Notes under the pieces: generated by a model
Seen by the model: the letters and a program-made list of their open reading frames with translations, nothing else
The model's database searches: none
What the model was told of the DNA's origin: nothing
Shown here: in pieces, positions 1-7,712 of the stretch
How the letters are laid out: each line of letters opens with the position of its first letter
Numbering within the stretch: position 1 is the stretch's first letter
Program-made: the position numbers and the translations under genes
Assembly (NCBI GenBank): GCA_964642855.1
Contig: CAZXSK010000083.1
Span: forward strand, 1 to 14,874
DNA: 14,874 nt
Direction: 5' to 3'
Source of the DNA: CAZXSK01 sp964642855
GTDB taxonomy: Bacteria; Planctomycetota; Phycisphaerae; SM23-33

Positions 1-32
1 ACGCCCGGTCGGTCAGGATCCGGGCGTTTCTT
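1..32. terminator. Hairpin with T-rich tail, possible terminator at window edge
   Basis: An 8-bp GC-rich stem (1-8 pairing with 20-27) encloses an 11-base loop and is followed on the plus strand by TTTCTT. It could end a plus-strand transcript coming from outside the window, or the minus-strand tRNA transcript whose tail would lie beyond base 1. Which strand uses it cannot be decided here. Confidence 0.5.
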
Positions 33-38
33 ACGTAA

Positions 39-125
39 CGGAGAGGGCGGGATTCGAACCCGCGGTACCCAAAAGGGCACACGGCATTTCCAGTGCCGCA
101 CCTTCAGCCGCTCGGTCACCTCTCC
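39..125 (-). tRNA. tRNA-Ser (anticodon GGA)
   Basis: Read on the minus strand, the 7-bp acceptor stem GGAGAGG/CCTCTCC closes the molecule and a G follows as discriminator base, as expected for serine. The anticodon stem CGGCA/TGCCG holds the loop CTGGAAA, giving anticodon GGA, which reads UCC and UCU. A long variable arm (GTGCCC, TTTT loop, GGGTAC) marks it as a class II tRNA. The T arm contains GGTTCGAATCC. The 3' CCA is not encoded, because GTTACG follows the acceptor stem, so a CCA-adding enzyme is needed. Confidence 0.97.
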
Positions 126-138
126 AGAGCAACAGGTC

Positions 139-166
139 ACTATACAAGTTCATCGGCCAGACGCAA
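139..166 (-). promoter_or_regulatory. Probable promoter of tRNA-Ser
   Basis: On the minus strand a TATAGT -10 box (139-144) lies 14 bases ahead of the mature tRNA 5' end. A weaker TTGCGT -35 (161-166) sits 16 bases further upstream. The distance suits a short 5' leader removed by RNase P. Confidence 0.5.
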
Positions 167-399
167 GCAGATCTGCACGGAGCTCCCGAATGAGTTCGAC
201 GGGGCACCCTCACGAAAGCCCCATATTTATTGGGTTTTCTGGCTTTTCGTCTTGACGGTATCTCATCCAGTGCGCACCATTATGGCTGTCATGTCGTTAG
301 CAGACAGAGTTTTCCGGCGAGCCGGCTGCATGGACGTACAGAGGTTTCGGACGCCGGAAAGGGGCCGATAACACCTGAAACGGAAGAAGGAGCGTAGCA

Positions 400-699
400 A
401 TGGCCAAGGCGGCACCCAAGGCGAACAAGCCAATGACGAAGTCGCAGATCATGTCGAAGCTGTCGGACAAGACGGGGTTGACGAAGAAGGAAGTCACCAA
501 CGTCATCGAAGAGATGGTAAACATGGCGTACAAGGAAGCCAAGAAGGGCTTCACCATCCCGGGTCTCGGCAAGCTGGTCGTCCAGAAGCGCAAGGCCCGC
601 ATGGGTCGCAATCCGCAGACTGGCGAAGCCATCAAGATTCCCGCCAAGAAGGTCCTGAAGTTCCGCATTTCCAAGGCAGCCAAGGACGCCTGCCTCTAA
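400..699 (+). CDS. HU/IHF-family DNA-binding protein
   Basis: The product is a small nucleoid protein that dimerises and bends or wraps DNA. Its 99 residues begin with a roughly 12-residue Ala/Lys extension, followed by the helical dimerisation part (about 13-48). The beta-arm region follows: GFTIPGLGKLVV at 50-61 and RKARMGRNPQTGEAIKIPA at 64-82. The arm-tip proline that intercalates into DNA is P72, in Arg-Asn-Pro. Length and motifs match the HU/IHF family (PF00216). Sequence alone does not separate HU from IHF subunits, but a lone gene with this arm is more like HU. The ATG is preceded by a strong purine-rich ribosome site (GGAAGAAGGAG, 382-392). It is monocistronic, divergent from the tRNA and closed by a terminator. 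Confidence 0.95.
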   Translation: MAKAAPKANKPMTKSQIMSKLSDKTGLTKKEVTNVIEEMVNMAYKEAKKGFTIPGLGKLVVQKRKARMGRNPQTGEAIKIPAKKVLKFRISKAAKDACL

Positions 700-729
700 G
701 CCGATCGCGGAAGATCGTATGGAAGTAGC

Positions 730-764
730 CGGGCCGGCCCTGCAACAGGACCGGCCCGTTCTTG
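730..764 (+). terminator. Intrinsic terminator of the HU gene
   Basis: CGGGCCGG (730-737) pairs with CCGGCCCG (751-758). Inside it CCTG pairs with CAGG around a three-base CAA loop, with one C/A mismatch between the two stems. TTCTTG follows on the plus strand. It begins 30 bases after the HU stop codon and also separates HU from the convergent gene on the minus strand. Confidence 0.8.
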
Positions 765-788
765 TGCGCATCCCTGGCAGACGGGAGT

Positions 789-2093
789 CTACTCCGGCCG
801 GTAGCTTTCGGTCTTGCCGTTGGTGTAGCTGATCGCGTGGGCCTCGTAGCGAAGGTGATCCCGCAGGCGTCCACCCGCTGACCGGAATGCCTTCGCCTGC
901 TCGGCGGTCAGCGGGATGTCCAGCCGGCAGCTTTCGTCCGCCCGAAGCGGAACGTAGATGGGGGCATCGATCGTATCGTTACCCAGCTCCAGCCCGGTGA
1001 TATGCACGGCTCCGGTGGCTGCGTTGAAGTCCAGCCAGGTGCGGTTGAAGACGGTGACCGCCAGGTGGGGTTGGGGATCAGGTACCAACTCGGCGCGCTC
1101 GATCCGGACGAGATCCCATCGCTTGTCGGCGAGGTCCCCCCGGACCATGTCGACTACGGTTGCGATCGAGGAGGGCAGCCCGCCGGCCGGGCGGTTGGGA
1201 TCGTTGGCGTCGGCCTGAGGGTCGGGTCGATACGATTCGATCTCGTCGTTCTCGTAGCAAATCGCCCATGCCTCGTACCGCACCTTCACGCCTTCGGGGT
1301 CTTCGCGGAGGGCCCGCAGCGCCGGAGCGGGAAGGCGGGTCGGGTCCAGCGTGACGGTTACGGTCTGGTCCGCGGAAACGGCTGGGACATCGAAGCGCAT
1401 CGGTCCGGCGAGAGGTTGGGGCTGGTCGGGGTCCAGCACGTAGAAGGCGCCCCGGGCCTGGCGAACGTCCAGCCAGGTTCGATTCAGCAGGTTGATCTCC
1501 AGCCCCGGCCGGTCGCCGTCGCCGAGCTCCCATTGACTTACGTGAAGCAGTTGCCATCGCTTGGCGGACAGGTCGCCCCGGAAATCGGATATGGCTGCGT
1601 CGAGCCCTTCCGAGACAATGATTCGTGCGATCTCGGTGCCGCCTTCCATGGTGGCTCGACCCGCGGAGATGATCTGGCTGACGATGTAGACGGCGAAGAC
1701 GACGCTGCTCCCGCAGACAAGCAGGGGCAGGACGGGGCCGGTGCGGCGGGAGGTCACCGAAAGCAGCAGTGCGAACCCGGCCAGCAGGGCAGCCAGACCA
1801 CCCAGGATCACGCCGATGACCCATGCCTTCCATGTGTGGCCTACGTATTGAAGCCCAATCCAGAGGGGCAGTTTCCACAACAGCAGGCCCGCCAGAAGGA
1901 GGATCCCCGCGACCAAGGCCAGGTAGCTCAGGCGGCGCGTCGCGGGCCTGGCGGCTTTGGAAGCCTTGCGGACGTTCGATACAGCGGGCGGCAGCCCGTC
2001 GCCGCCGGGCGAGGGCGGCTGGCTTTCACGCGTTGGAGTGGGGGGAGGGTCCGATTCCTGGCTGTTCGTTTCGTCGCGTGGTGAGTTGCTCAT
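789..2093 (-). CDS. Three-helix membrane protein with two tandem copies of an unknown domain
   Basis: I do not recognise a family. The 434-residue product starts with a Pro/Ser-rich hydrophilic stretch (1-50). Three hydrophobic segments follow, at about 56-77, 91-112 and 120-143, then a soluble C-terminal region. That region holds two copies of one domain, about 171-291 and 317-434. Shared landmarks are RGDL..KRW near each start, NRTWLD in the middle, and YEA.AI.Y.N..ESYRP at each end, so a within-gene duplication is clear. The ATG at 2093 is preferred over an in-frame TTG 33 bases upstream, because AAAGG lies just ahead of the ATG and the TTG extension looks noncoding. The gene lies 120 bases downstream of rho with a hairpin between. 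Function is unknown; soluble repeats anchored at the membrane suggest a binding or structural role, which is only inference. Confidence 0.8.
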   Translation of the reverse strand: MSNSPRDETNSQESDPPPTPTRESQPPSPGGDGLPPAVSNVRKASKAARPATRRLSYLALVAGILLLAGLLLWKLPLWIGLQYVGHTWKAWVIGVILGGLAALLAGFALLLSVTSRRTGPVLPLLVCGSSVVFAVYIVSQIISAGRATMEGGTEIARIIVSEGLDAAISDFRGDLSAKRWQLLHVSQWELGDGDRPGLEINLLNRTWLDVRQARGAFYVLDPDQPQPLAGPMRFDVPAVSADQTVTVTLDPTRLPAPALRALREDPEGVKVRYEAWAICYENDEIESYRPDPQADANDPNRPAGGLPSSIATVVDMVRGDLADKRWDLVRIERAELVPDPQPHLAVTVFNRTWLDFNAATGAVHITGLELGNDTIDAPIYVPLRADESCRLDIPLTAEQAKAFRSAGGRLRDHLRYEAHAISYTNGKTESYRPE

Positions 2094-2110
2094 GGTTCCC
2101 GGCCTTTCGT

Positions 2111-2128
2111 AATTGCCCGCCGGCAATT
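2111..2128. repeat. Perfect inverted repeat upstream of the duplicated-domain gene
   Basis: AATTGCC (2111-2117) and GGCAATT (2122-2128) are exact reverse complements separated by four bases. The repeat lies 17 bases upstream of the ATG at 2093. It could be an operator or a 5'-leader hairpin of that gene. It has no T tail, so it is not a terminator. Confidence 0.5.
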
Positions 2129-2156
2129 GTACTAGCCCGGCCGGGGCGCAGCAATA

Positions 2157-2184
2157 CGGCCTCGCCGGAAGGCCGACGAGGCCG
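2157..2184 (-). terminator. Hairpin downstream of rho, probable terminator
   Basis: CGGCCTCG (2157-2164) pairs with CGAGGCCG (2177-2184), with three further inner pairs around an AAGG loop. It lies about 30 bases past the rho stop codon. The tail on the rho strand (TATTGCT) is only weakly T-rich. The plus strand has more T after the stem, but no plus-strand gene is known here. Confidence 0.5.
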
Positions 2185-2213
2185 CTTTGGATTTGTTTCG
2201 TTGTCGGGCGGAG

Positions 2214-3365
<1,152 letters not shown>

Positions 3366-3474
3366 GACAGAAACCTTCCTTGCAACTCAAACGAGAGCCT
3401 GACTTGCTGAAACCCGCTCCATGAGTGCGGGCGCAATGATAGAGAAAGTCTGATCGGGTCCTTCCCCGACCCAT

Positions 3475-3504
3475 CTTATAGCGTCAACACGGGCGGAAAA
3501 TCAA
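3475..3504 (-). promoter_or_regulatory. Probable promoter of rho
   Basis: On the minus strand TTGATT (3499-3504) and TATAAG (3475-3480) are separated by 18 bases. This predicts a leader of about 100 bases before the rho ATG. Next to the predicted start, 3452-3458 and 3465-3471 form a 7-bp stem (one G-U) with a six-base loop. It may be a leader hairpin or only chance, because it slightly overlaps the predicted start site. Confidence 0.55.
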
Positions 3505-3524
3505 GCAATTCTTTCATTGAACAT

Positions 3525-4250
3525 TCATTCTTCGCCGGCTGCTTCGATTGCCTCGGCCAGGTCTACTTTGCCTTCGTAGTAGGCCTTGCCGATGATCACG
3601 CCCGCGCAGCCGATCTGGTGGCAGTTGCGAACATCTTCGACGGAGGCCACGCCGCCCGAAGCGATGACGGGCACGTCGGTGGTCTCGATCAGATCCGCAG
3701 TCGCCGGGAGATTCACGCCCGAGAGCATGCCGTCGCGAGCGATGTCGGTGTAGACGATCGCTCCCAGCGCCCAGCCGGACACGCGCCGGGCGAGTTCCAG
3801 GGGCGTGGCGTGGACCTGCTCGGTCCAGCCGTGCAGTGCGAGTTTCCCGCCTCGGGCGTCGAGTCCGAGGGCGATCCGCCCGGCCAGGTCGTTGCGACGG
3901 CAGAGTGCCTCGAACCACGGCCAGTTTTTCAGAGCGGCCGAGCCGATGACCACGCGTGAGACGCCCAGGCCCAGCATGGCGTCGACGGTGGCTTCATCGC
4001 GGGCGCCGCCGCCGAGCTCGATATCGACGTCGACGGCCTGCCGGATGCGCTGGACGGCGTCGGTGTTGGCGGGCTTGCCGGTGCGGGCGGCGTCGAGGTC
4101 GACCACGTGGATCCAGGTGGCCCCGGCGTCGGCGAACTTGGCAGCCACGGCGGCGGGATCGTCGGAATAGGTCGTCTGGCGGTCGTAGTCGCCCCGGGTC
4201 AGCCGGACGACCTTGCCGTCTCGAAGATCGATGGCGGGGAGGATATCCAT
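3525..4250 (-). CDS. hisA: ProFAR isomerase HisA (histidine biosynthesis)
   Basis: HisA catalyses the Amadori rearrangement of ProFAR to PRFAR, the fourth step of histidine synthesis. Its product is the substrate of HisF-HisH. The 241-residue protein is a (beta/alpha)8 barrel of normal family length. The first strand carries PAIDLRDG with catalytic base D8. The mid-barrel ALGLDARGG carries catalytic acid D131. Phosphate-binding glycine loops are seen at ELGGGAR (78-84), VIASGG (195-200) and VIIGKAYYEG (218-227), and YTDIARDGML lies at 167-176. The ATG at 4250 was chosen because the family begins MxILPAIDL; an upstream extension in the same frame is only hisH read out of frame. It starts five bases after hisH stops and has no clear ribosome site, so translational coupling is likely. 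Confidence 0.97.
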   Translation of the reverse strand: MDILPAIDLRDGKVVRLTRGDYDRQTTYSDDPAAVAAKFADAGATWIHVVDLDAARTGKPANTDAVQRIRQAVDVDIELGGGARDEATVDAMLGLGVSRVVIGSAALKNWPWFEALCRRNDLAGRIALGLDARGGKLALHGWTEQVHATPLELARRVSGWALGAIVYTDIARDGMLSGVNLPATADLIETTDVPVIASGGVASVEDVRNCHQIGCAGVIIGKAYYEGKVDLAEAIEAAGEE

Positions 4251-4255
4251 AGCGG

Positions 4256-4876
4256 TCAGAGGCTCGCGAAGTTCTCCAGCAGCTTGAGTCCCACGGCCTG
4301 GCTTTTCTCGGGGTGGAACTGCGTGGCGAAGATGTTGTCCTTCCACACGGCCGAGACGAACGGGTAGCCATAGTCGGTAATCGTCGCGACGACCGACGCG
4401 TCGGCCGGCTCGACGTGGTAGCTGTGGGCGAAGTAGACGTAGCAGCCGTTGTCCAGGCCGGTGAGCATGGGGACCTCGTGGTCCCAGCGGATCCGGTTCC
4501 AGCCCATGTGGGGCACGGCGAGCCGCTGGTCGGTGTCGACGTTGGAGAGGTCGAAGCGGGTGACCTTGCCCTCGATCAGCCCCAGCCCGCGGTGCTGGCC
4601 ATCCTCGCAGGACGTCTCGAACAGCAGCTGGAGGCCGAGGCAGAAGCCCAGGTAGGGCGTGCCGCCGCGGACGGCGTCGATAATCGGCTGGGTGAACCCG
4701 AGCTTGTCGAGGCTGGCGATGGCGTCGCCGAAGGCAGCCACGCCGGGCAGGACGATCTTGTCCGCCTTGGCGAGGCGGTCGGGCGAGCGGACGATTTCCG
4801 CCTGGGCACCGGCGCGCTGCAGGCCCCGCTGGACGCTGCGAAGGTTGCCGATTTCGTAGTCGATGATCGCGATCAT
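4256..4876 (-). CDS. hisH: Imidazole glycerol phosphate synthase glutaminase subunit HisH
   Basis: HisH hydrolyses glutamine and channels ammonia to HisF, which is not in this window, to make IGP and AICAR. The 206-residue class I glutamine amidotransferase shows its triad: nucleophile C79 in GFCLGLQ, with H188 and E190 in FHPEKSQ. The conserved MGWNRI lies at 124-129. The oxyanion-strand motif, normally PGVG, reads PGVA (44-47), and the nucleophile elbow reads GFCLGLQ where GICLGMQ is common. It is read together with hisA. The 92-base gap to the OmpA-type gene upstream shows no clear promoter; an ATCGCC/GGCGAT inverted repeat (4902-4907 with 4924-4929) lies in it. Ribosome site before the ATG is weak. 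Confidence 0.96.
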   Translation of the reverse strand: MIAIIDYEIGNLRSVQRGLQRAGAQAEIVRSPDRLAKADKIVLPGVAAFGDAIASLDKLGFTQPIIDAVRGGTPYLGFCLGLQLLFETSCEDGQHRGLGLIEGKVTRFDLSNVDTDQRLAVPHMGWNRIRWDHEVPMLTGLDNGCYVYFAHSYHVEPADASVVATITDYGYPFVSAVWKDNIFATQFHPEKSQAVGLKLLENFASL

Positions 4877-4968
4877 GGTGGCCTGTCCGCCCCGAATGAC
4901 AATCGCCCCGCCGCGAAGGGAGAGGCGATGCCTGACTGCTTTCGATGTCGATCGTCCGCTGCGGGAAG

Positions 4969-5655
4969 CTATTTCTTGATGGCTACGATCTCCACGCGCC
5001 GGTTCTGGGCCTTGCCCTGCTTGGTCTTGTTGCTTGCCACGAAATTCGTCGAACCCATGGCGATGGTGTAGATGTTGTCCGCGGGCAGTCCCTGCTCGAT
5101 GAGGTACCGCGTGACGGCCATCGCCCGATTGGCTGACAGGTCGAGATTGTCCTGCCAGAGGTTGCGCGTCTTGCGGATGGGGTCGCTGTCGGTGTAGCCA
5201 TACACGTGGACGGGCATGCCCTGGTAGGTCGTCTTGAGCTGCCGGGCAATGGTGGCCAGCGTCCGCTTGCCTCCCGTTGTGAGGGTCGCCTTGCCGGAGG
5301 CGAACAGCACGTCGCTGCCGACCGAGACCTTGTCGCCCAGCATCCCGCGTTCCCAGCCCTGGGCGGTGCCGGTGTCGCTGGTGTCCGACTGGCCAAGCTT
5401 GGACCGCAGATCCGCGATGGTTCCGTCCTTGTCGTCGAGCTGGGATTTCTGCTCCTGGAGCTCCATCAGCAGCTGCGACTCGTTGCCCTGCGCGCGGGCC
5501 AGGCGCGTTTTGAGGTCGTTGTTCTGCTCCTGCAACTGAAGGACGCTGCTCTTGAGATCGTTGATCTGCTGCTTCTCAGCCTGGCAGCAACCCTGGGCCA
5601 CCAAGGCCAGCAGCCCGACCAGCACGGGCACGGCGCGCATTGCCAAACGCTTCAT
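4969..5655 (-). CDS. OmpA/Pal-type peptidoglycan-binding lipoprotein
   Basis: The product probably ties the outer membrane to peptidoglycan. Its 228 residues begin with a charged start and hydrophobic stretch ending at the likely lipidation site C23 (VAQGC, a loose lipobox followed by a second Cys). A Gln/Leu-rich coiled coil runs from about 26 to 88, like Lpp/Pal-associated proteins. The OmpA C-terminal domain occupies about 108-226, with VYGYTDSDP (151-159), the peptidoglycan-binding LSANRA (173-178) and the closing NRRVEI (218-223). The ATG at 5655 is preferred over one 21 bases upstream, because AAAGGAG lies seven bases ahead of it and it puts a basic residue straight before the signal segment. 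It has its own promoter. Confidence 0.9.
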   Translation of the reverse strand: MKRLAMRAVPVLVGLLALVAQGCCQAEKQQINDLKSSVLQLQEQNNDLKTRLARAQGNESQLLMELQEQKSQLDDKDGTIADLRSKLGQSDTSDTGTAQGWERGMLGDKVSVGSDVLFASGKATLTTGGKRTLATIARQLKTTYQGMPVHVYGYTDSDPIRKTRNLWQDNLDLSANRAMAVTRYLIEQGLPADNIYTIAMGSTNFVASNKTKQGKAQNRRVEIVAIKK

Positions 5656-5703
5656 TGGATGTCTCCTTTCATCCACAAACCCAGTCGATCGAATCGAATG
5701 TCG

Positions 5704-5732
5704 ATTATAGTGCCCTCACCGGCCGATGGAAG
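5704..5732 (-). promoter_or_regulatory. Promoter of the OmpA-type lipoprotein gene
   Basis: A perfect TATAAT (5704-5709, minus strand) lies 17 bases downstream of a weak -35, CTTCCA (5727-5732). This predicts a leader of about 40 bases before the ATG. The region around the start site (5684-5704) is rich in TCGA cores (TCGATCGAATCGA and TCGAT), which could be an operator. Confidence 0.65.
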
Positions 5733-5772
5733 GCCCGGCGGGGTATTTTCCCAATTTCCCCCGTCGCGAGGA

Positions 5773-6144
5773 TTACGAAGGCTTCCCCCCGGCCGCTTCG
5801 GACGGCCGCTCTTTCTCCGCTGGCTCGGAGATGTTTCTCTCGCTGGCTTTCTCCTCGCGGCGTCGCTGGGACCGGGCCTCTCTGCGAACCTGCTCTTGCC
5901 GGCGACGCCCCTTGAACAGCGCCCAGATGCCCGAGATCATCCACCGCGTGGTGAAGTACATGCAGACGCCCACAACGGCCGAGATCAGCATCGTCAGCCC
6001 CAGCGAGACGTTCGAGTACGACGCCCAGAACAGGCGAACTTCCACCTGCGGGCCCCAGTTGAACAGCACCAGCATCGCCGCGGCGATCAGCACCGCGCCG
6101 CCCAGGATCGACAGCACATAGCCCTTGAACATCTTCGGGTTCAT
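5773..6144 (-). CDS. Small LapA-like (DUF1049) inner-membrane protein
   Basis: The 123-residue product has two hydrophobic segments, about 9-28 and 46-68, joined by a short loop (NWGPQVEVRLFWASYSNVS) that resembles the LapA/DUF1049 pattern. A strongly basic then acidic hydrophilic tail follows (79-123, RRRQEQVRRE and similar), probably cytoplasmic and helical. LapA in E. coli belongs to LPS assembly control, but most DUF1049 proteins are uncharacterised, so only the membrane location is secure. The ATG has AAAGG seven bases upstream. It begins 18 bases after the prepilin peptidase stop and is most likely in one operon with it. Confidence 0.75.
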   Translation of the reverse strand: MNPKMFKGYVLSILGGAVLIAAAMLVLFNWGPQVEVRLFWASYSNVSLGLTMLISAVVGVCMYFTTRWMISGIWALFKGRRRQEQVRREARSQRRREEKASERNISEPAEKERPSEAAGGKPS

Positions 6145-6162
6145 TGTCTTGCCTTTCTCCCG

Positions 6163-7422
6163 CTACAGCAGGTTCACGTACGCGACCAGCGCTCGCAGGA
6201 ATGAATCGTGGAATACCATCACCACCACCGACGCCACCGCCAGCCATGGACCGTAGGGCAGCTCCCGCTGGTTGCGCGTGGCGACCAGGTACACCGCCCA
6301 CAGCAACCCGAAAAACGGCGCGAGGAAGAACGCCAGCGTCGGAACGAGGCAGCCCGTGACCGCTCCGACGGCCGCCAGAATGTGCACGTCGCCCAGGCCC
6401 ATCGCCTCGCGACCGAACGCCAGGGTGCCCAGAATCCGCACGCCCCAGATCCACCCGCCGCCGATGAGGAACCCCGCCAGCGACGCCAGGAACCCACGTA
6501 CATGATAGCCGGCCGAGCCCTGCGGACCGCTCGTGAGCCCGTCCCACCATGCCCCCACGGCCGGTACGTACGTTACCAGCATCCAGGCTGCCGCCGCCAG
6601 CAGCATCGCCGGGGCGAGGTACAGAAGCTCGCGGAACATCTCGCGCCGGGGATCGGTTCCGCTGGCTGCGGTGAAGCCGACCGAGTTTCGTCGCTCGCCG
6701 GGGCCCCCGGGTTGAAGCCCCGCGGCCGGATGGGGCGAATCGGGCGAGTCTGCCGGCGCGGCCAGTTCATCGGGCGAGTCCTCTTCCAGCGTTTCGGACC
6801 CCTCGCCGGTCTCGGGCACGGGTTTGTCGTCGGCGTCCAGGAAACTCGGCTGGAGGATGCCCCGCCACTGAAGCACCACCGAGATCGCGACGCCTGCAGC
6901 GCCGCCCACGGCCATGGCGCCCCAGGTTGCGGGCACGCGCGGCAGGAACGGGTGAGGCTGGTAGGTCGCCGCTGCCATGCCCACCGCCGCGGCGAACCAG
7001 CAGGCCTCGGGGAGCACTTCCCAGCGTTCGAGGTCTACCACCGAGCACGCAAGCAGCGCGCAGACGAGCGTGCCGTGGGCGATGAACATCGGCCAGTCCT
7101 GCATCAGCGATGTCGCGCCCACGCGAAGATCGGCCATGAAGTACGCGACATAGAGCCCCACGACCAGGGCGGCTGTGAGCGCTTCGATGAACAGGTATCG
7201 CGGGGAGATTCTCACGCCGCACATCCGGCAGCGTCCGCGAAGGAGGATCCAGCTGACGATGGGGATGTTGTCATACGGCTTGATCGCCCGGCCGCAGGAG
7301 GGGCAGTGGCTGGCGGGGAAGACGATGCTCTTGCCGCGTGGCACGCGGTAGATCACGACGTTCAGGAAGCTGCCCACGCATGCGCCCAGGGCGGCAAGGA
7401 AGATGATCCAGAATGCATCCAT
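6163..7422 (-). CDS. A24 prepilin peptidase with large soluble insertion
   Basis: This polytopic inner-membrane aspartic protease cleaves, and usually N-methylates, type IV prepilins and type II secretion pseudopilins. The N-terminal domain carries the zinc cysteines as CPSC (40-43) and CRMC (65-68), in the usual basic loop. The catalytic aspartates are D130 (SVVDLERW) and D345 in the GxGD motif (MGLGDVH, 341-347). The family is usually about 250-290 residues; this one has 419. The surplus lies between the two aspartates, chiefly an acidic Pro/Asp/Glu-rich stretch (about 193-258), followed by REMFRELLYL and another membrane segment. The ATG at 7422 fits the family start; AAAGGA lies somewhat far upstream (12 bases). 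PilD-type role inferred, with no pilin gene nearby. Confidence 0.93.
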   Translation of the reverse strand: MDAFWIIFLAALGACVGSFLNVVIYRVPRGKSIVFPASHCPSCGRAIKPYDNIPIVSWILLRGRCRMCGVRISPRYLFIEALTAALVVGLYVAYFMADLRVGATSLMQDWPMFIAHGTLVCALLACSVVDLERWEVLPEACWFAAAVGMAAATYQPHPFLPRVPATWGAMAVGGAAGVAISVVLQWRGILQPSFLDADDKPVPETGEGSETLEEDSPDELAAPADSPDSPHPAAGLQPGGPGERRNSVGFTAASGTDPRREMFRELLYLAPAMLLAAAAWMLVTYVPAVGAWWDGLTSGPQGSAGYHVRGFLASLAGFLIGGGWIWGVRILGTLAFGREAMGLGDVHILAAVGAVTGCLVPTLAFFLAPFFGLLWAVYLVATRNQRELPYGPWLAVASVVVMVFHDSFLRALVAYVNLL

Positions 7423-7508
7423 GCCCGCGAGGATTCCTTTCGTGGCTGTCAGCCGGCCTGCTCCGGCCGGGCGAAACCTACCGCGCAGGGCAGGGCAATG
7501 CAAGCGGG

Positions 7509-7545
7509 CCCGTCCGTCCAGCAGGGGTGACCCCTGTCCGACGGG
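7509..7545. repeat. Strong hairpin in the divergent gap 7423-7712
   Basis: CAGGGG (7522-7527) and CCCCTG (7531-7536) form a perfect 6-bp stem around TGA. It is flanked by CCGTC (7514-7518) and GACGG (7540-7544) across a symmetric three-base internal loop. No T tail follows on either strand, so it is probably an operator or leader structure rather than a terminator. The rest of this 290-base gap shows no promoter I can defend. Confidence 0.5.
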
Positions 7546-7712
7546 ACCAGGAAGATGTGCTGGACAACCCCCTTTGCCGCCGGTAGCCTACGCGGAGACA
7601 TGCAGACAGCAAGGGAGCTACGCATGGAAGAATGCAGGGGCAGCCGGGCGGGAAGATACGTCCTGAAGGGCGGTTCGGAAGCGCCCGCCAGAAACGTCAG
7701 GAGCAGCGCGCG

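Noticed and set aside
252..283. TTGACG and CATTAT as an HU promoter
   Set aside because: The spacing is 20 bases, too long for a normal sigma-70 promoter, and no better -10 lies at 16-18 bases. The real HU promoter remains unassigned.
93..371. Plus-strand open frame of 92 codons across the tRNA-Ser gene
   Set aside because: It overlaps the tRNA on the opposite strand, has no ribosome site and no recognisable protein features.
1002..2084. Plus-strand open frame of 360 codons opposite the duplicated-domain gene
   Set aside because: The minus-strand reading shows membrane helices and an internal repeat at protein level; the plus frame shows neither.
4902..4929. ATCGCC/GGCGAT inverted repeat as terminator of the OmpA-type gene
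   Set aside because: The stem is only six pairs around a poorly paired 16-base interior, and the tail TTGTCATT is not T-rich enough.
6208..7530. Plus-strand open frame of 440 codons opposite the prepilin peptidase
   Set aside because: The minus strand carries intact zinc and GxGD motifs. The plus frame is His/Arg/Ala-rich shadow without domains.
7423..7712. A promoter or extra small gene in the divergent gap
   Set aside because: No -35/-10 pair with sensible spacing and no short frame with a ribosome site could be defended; only the hairpin stands out.
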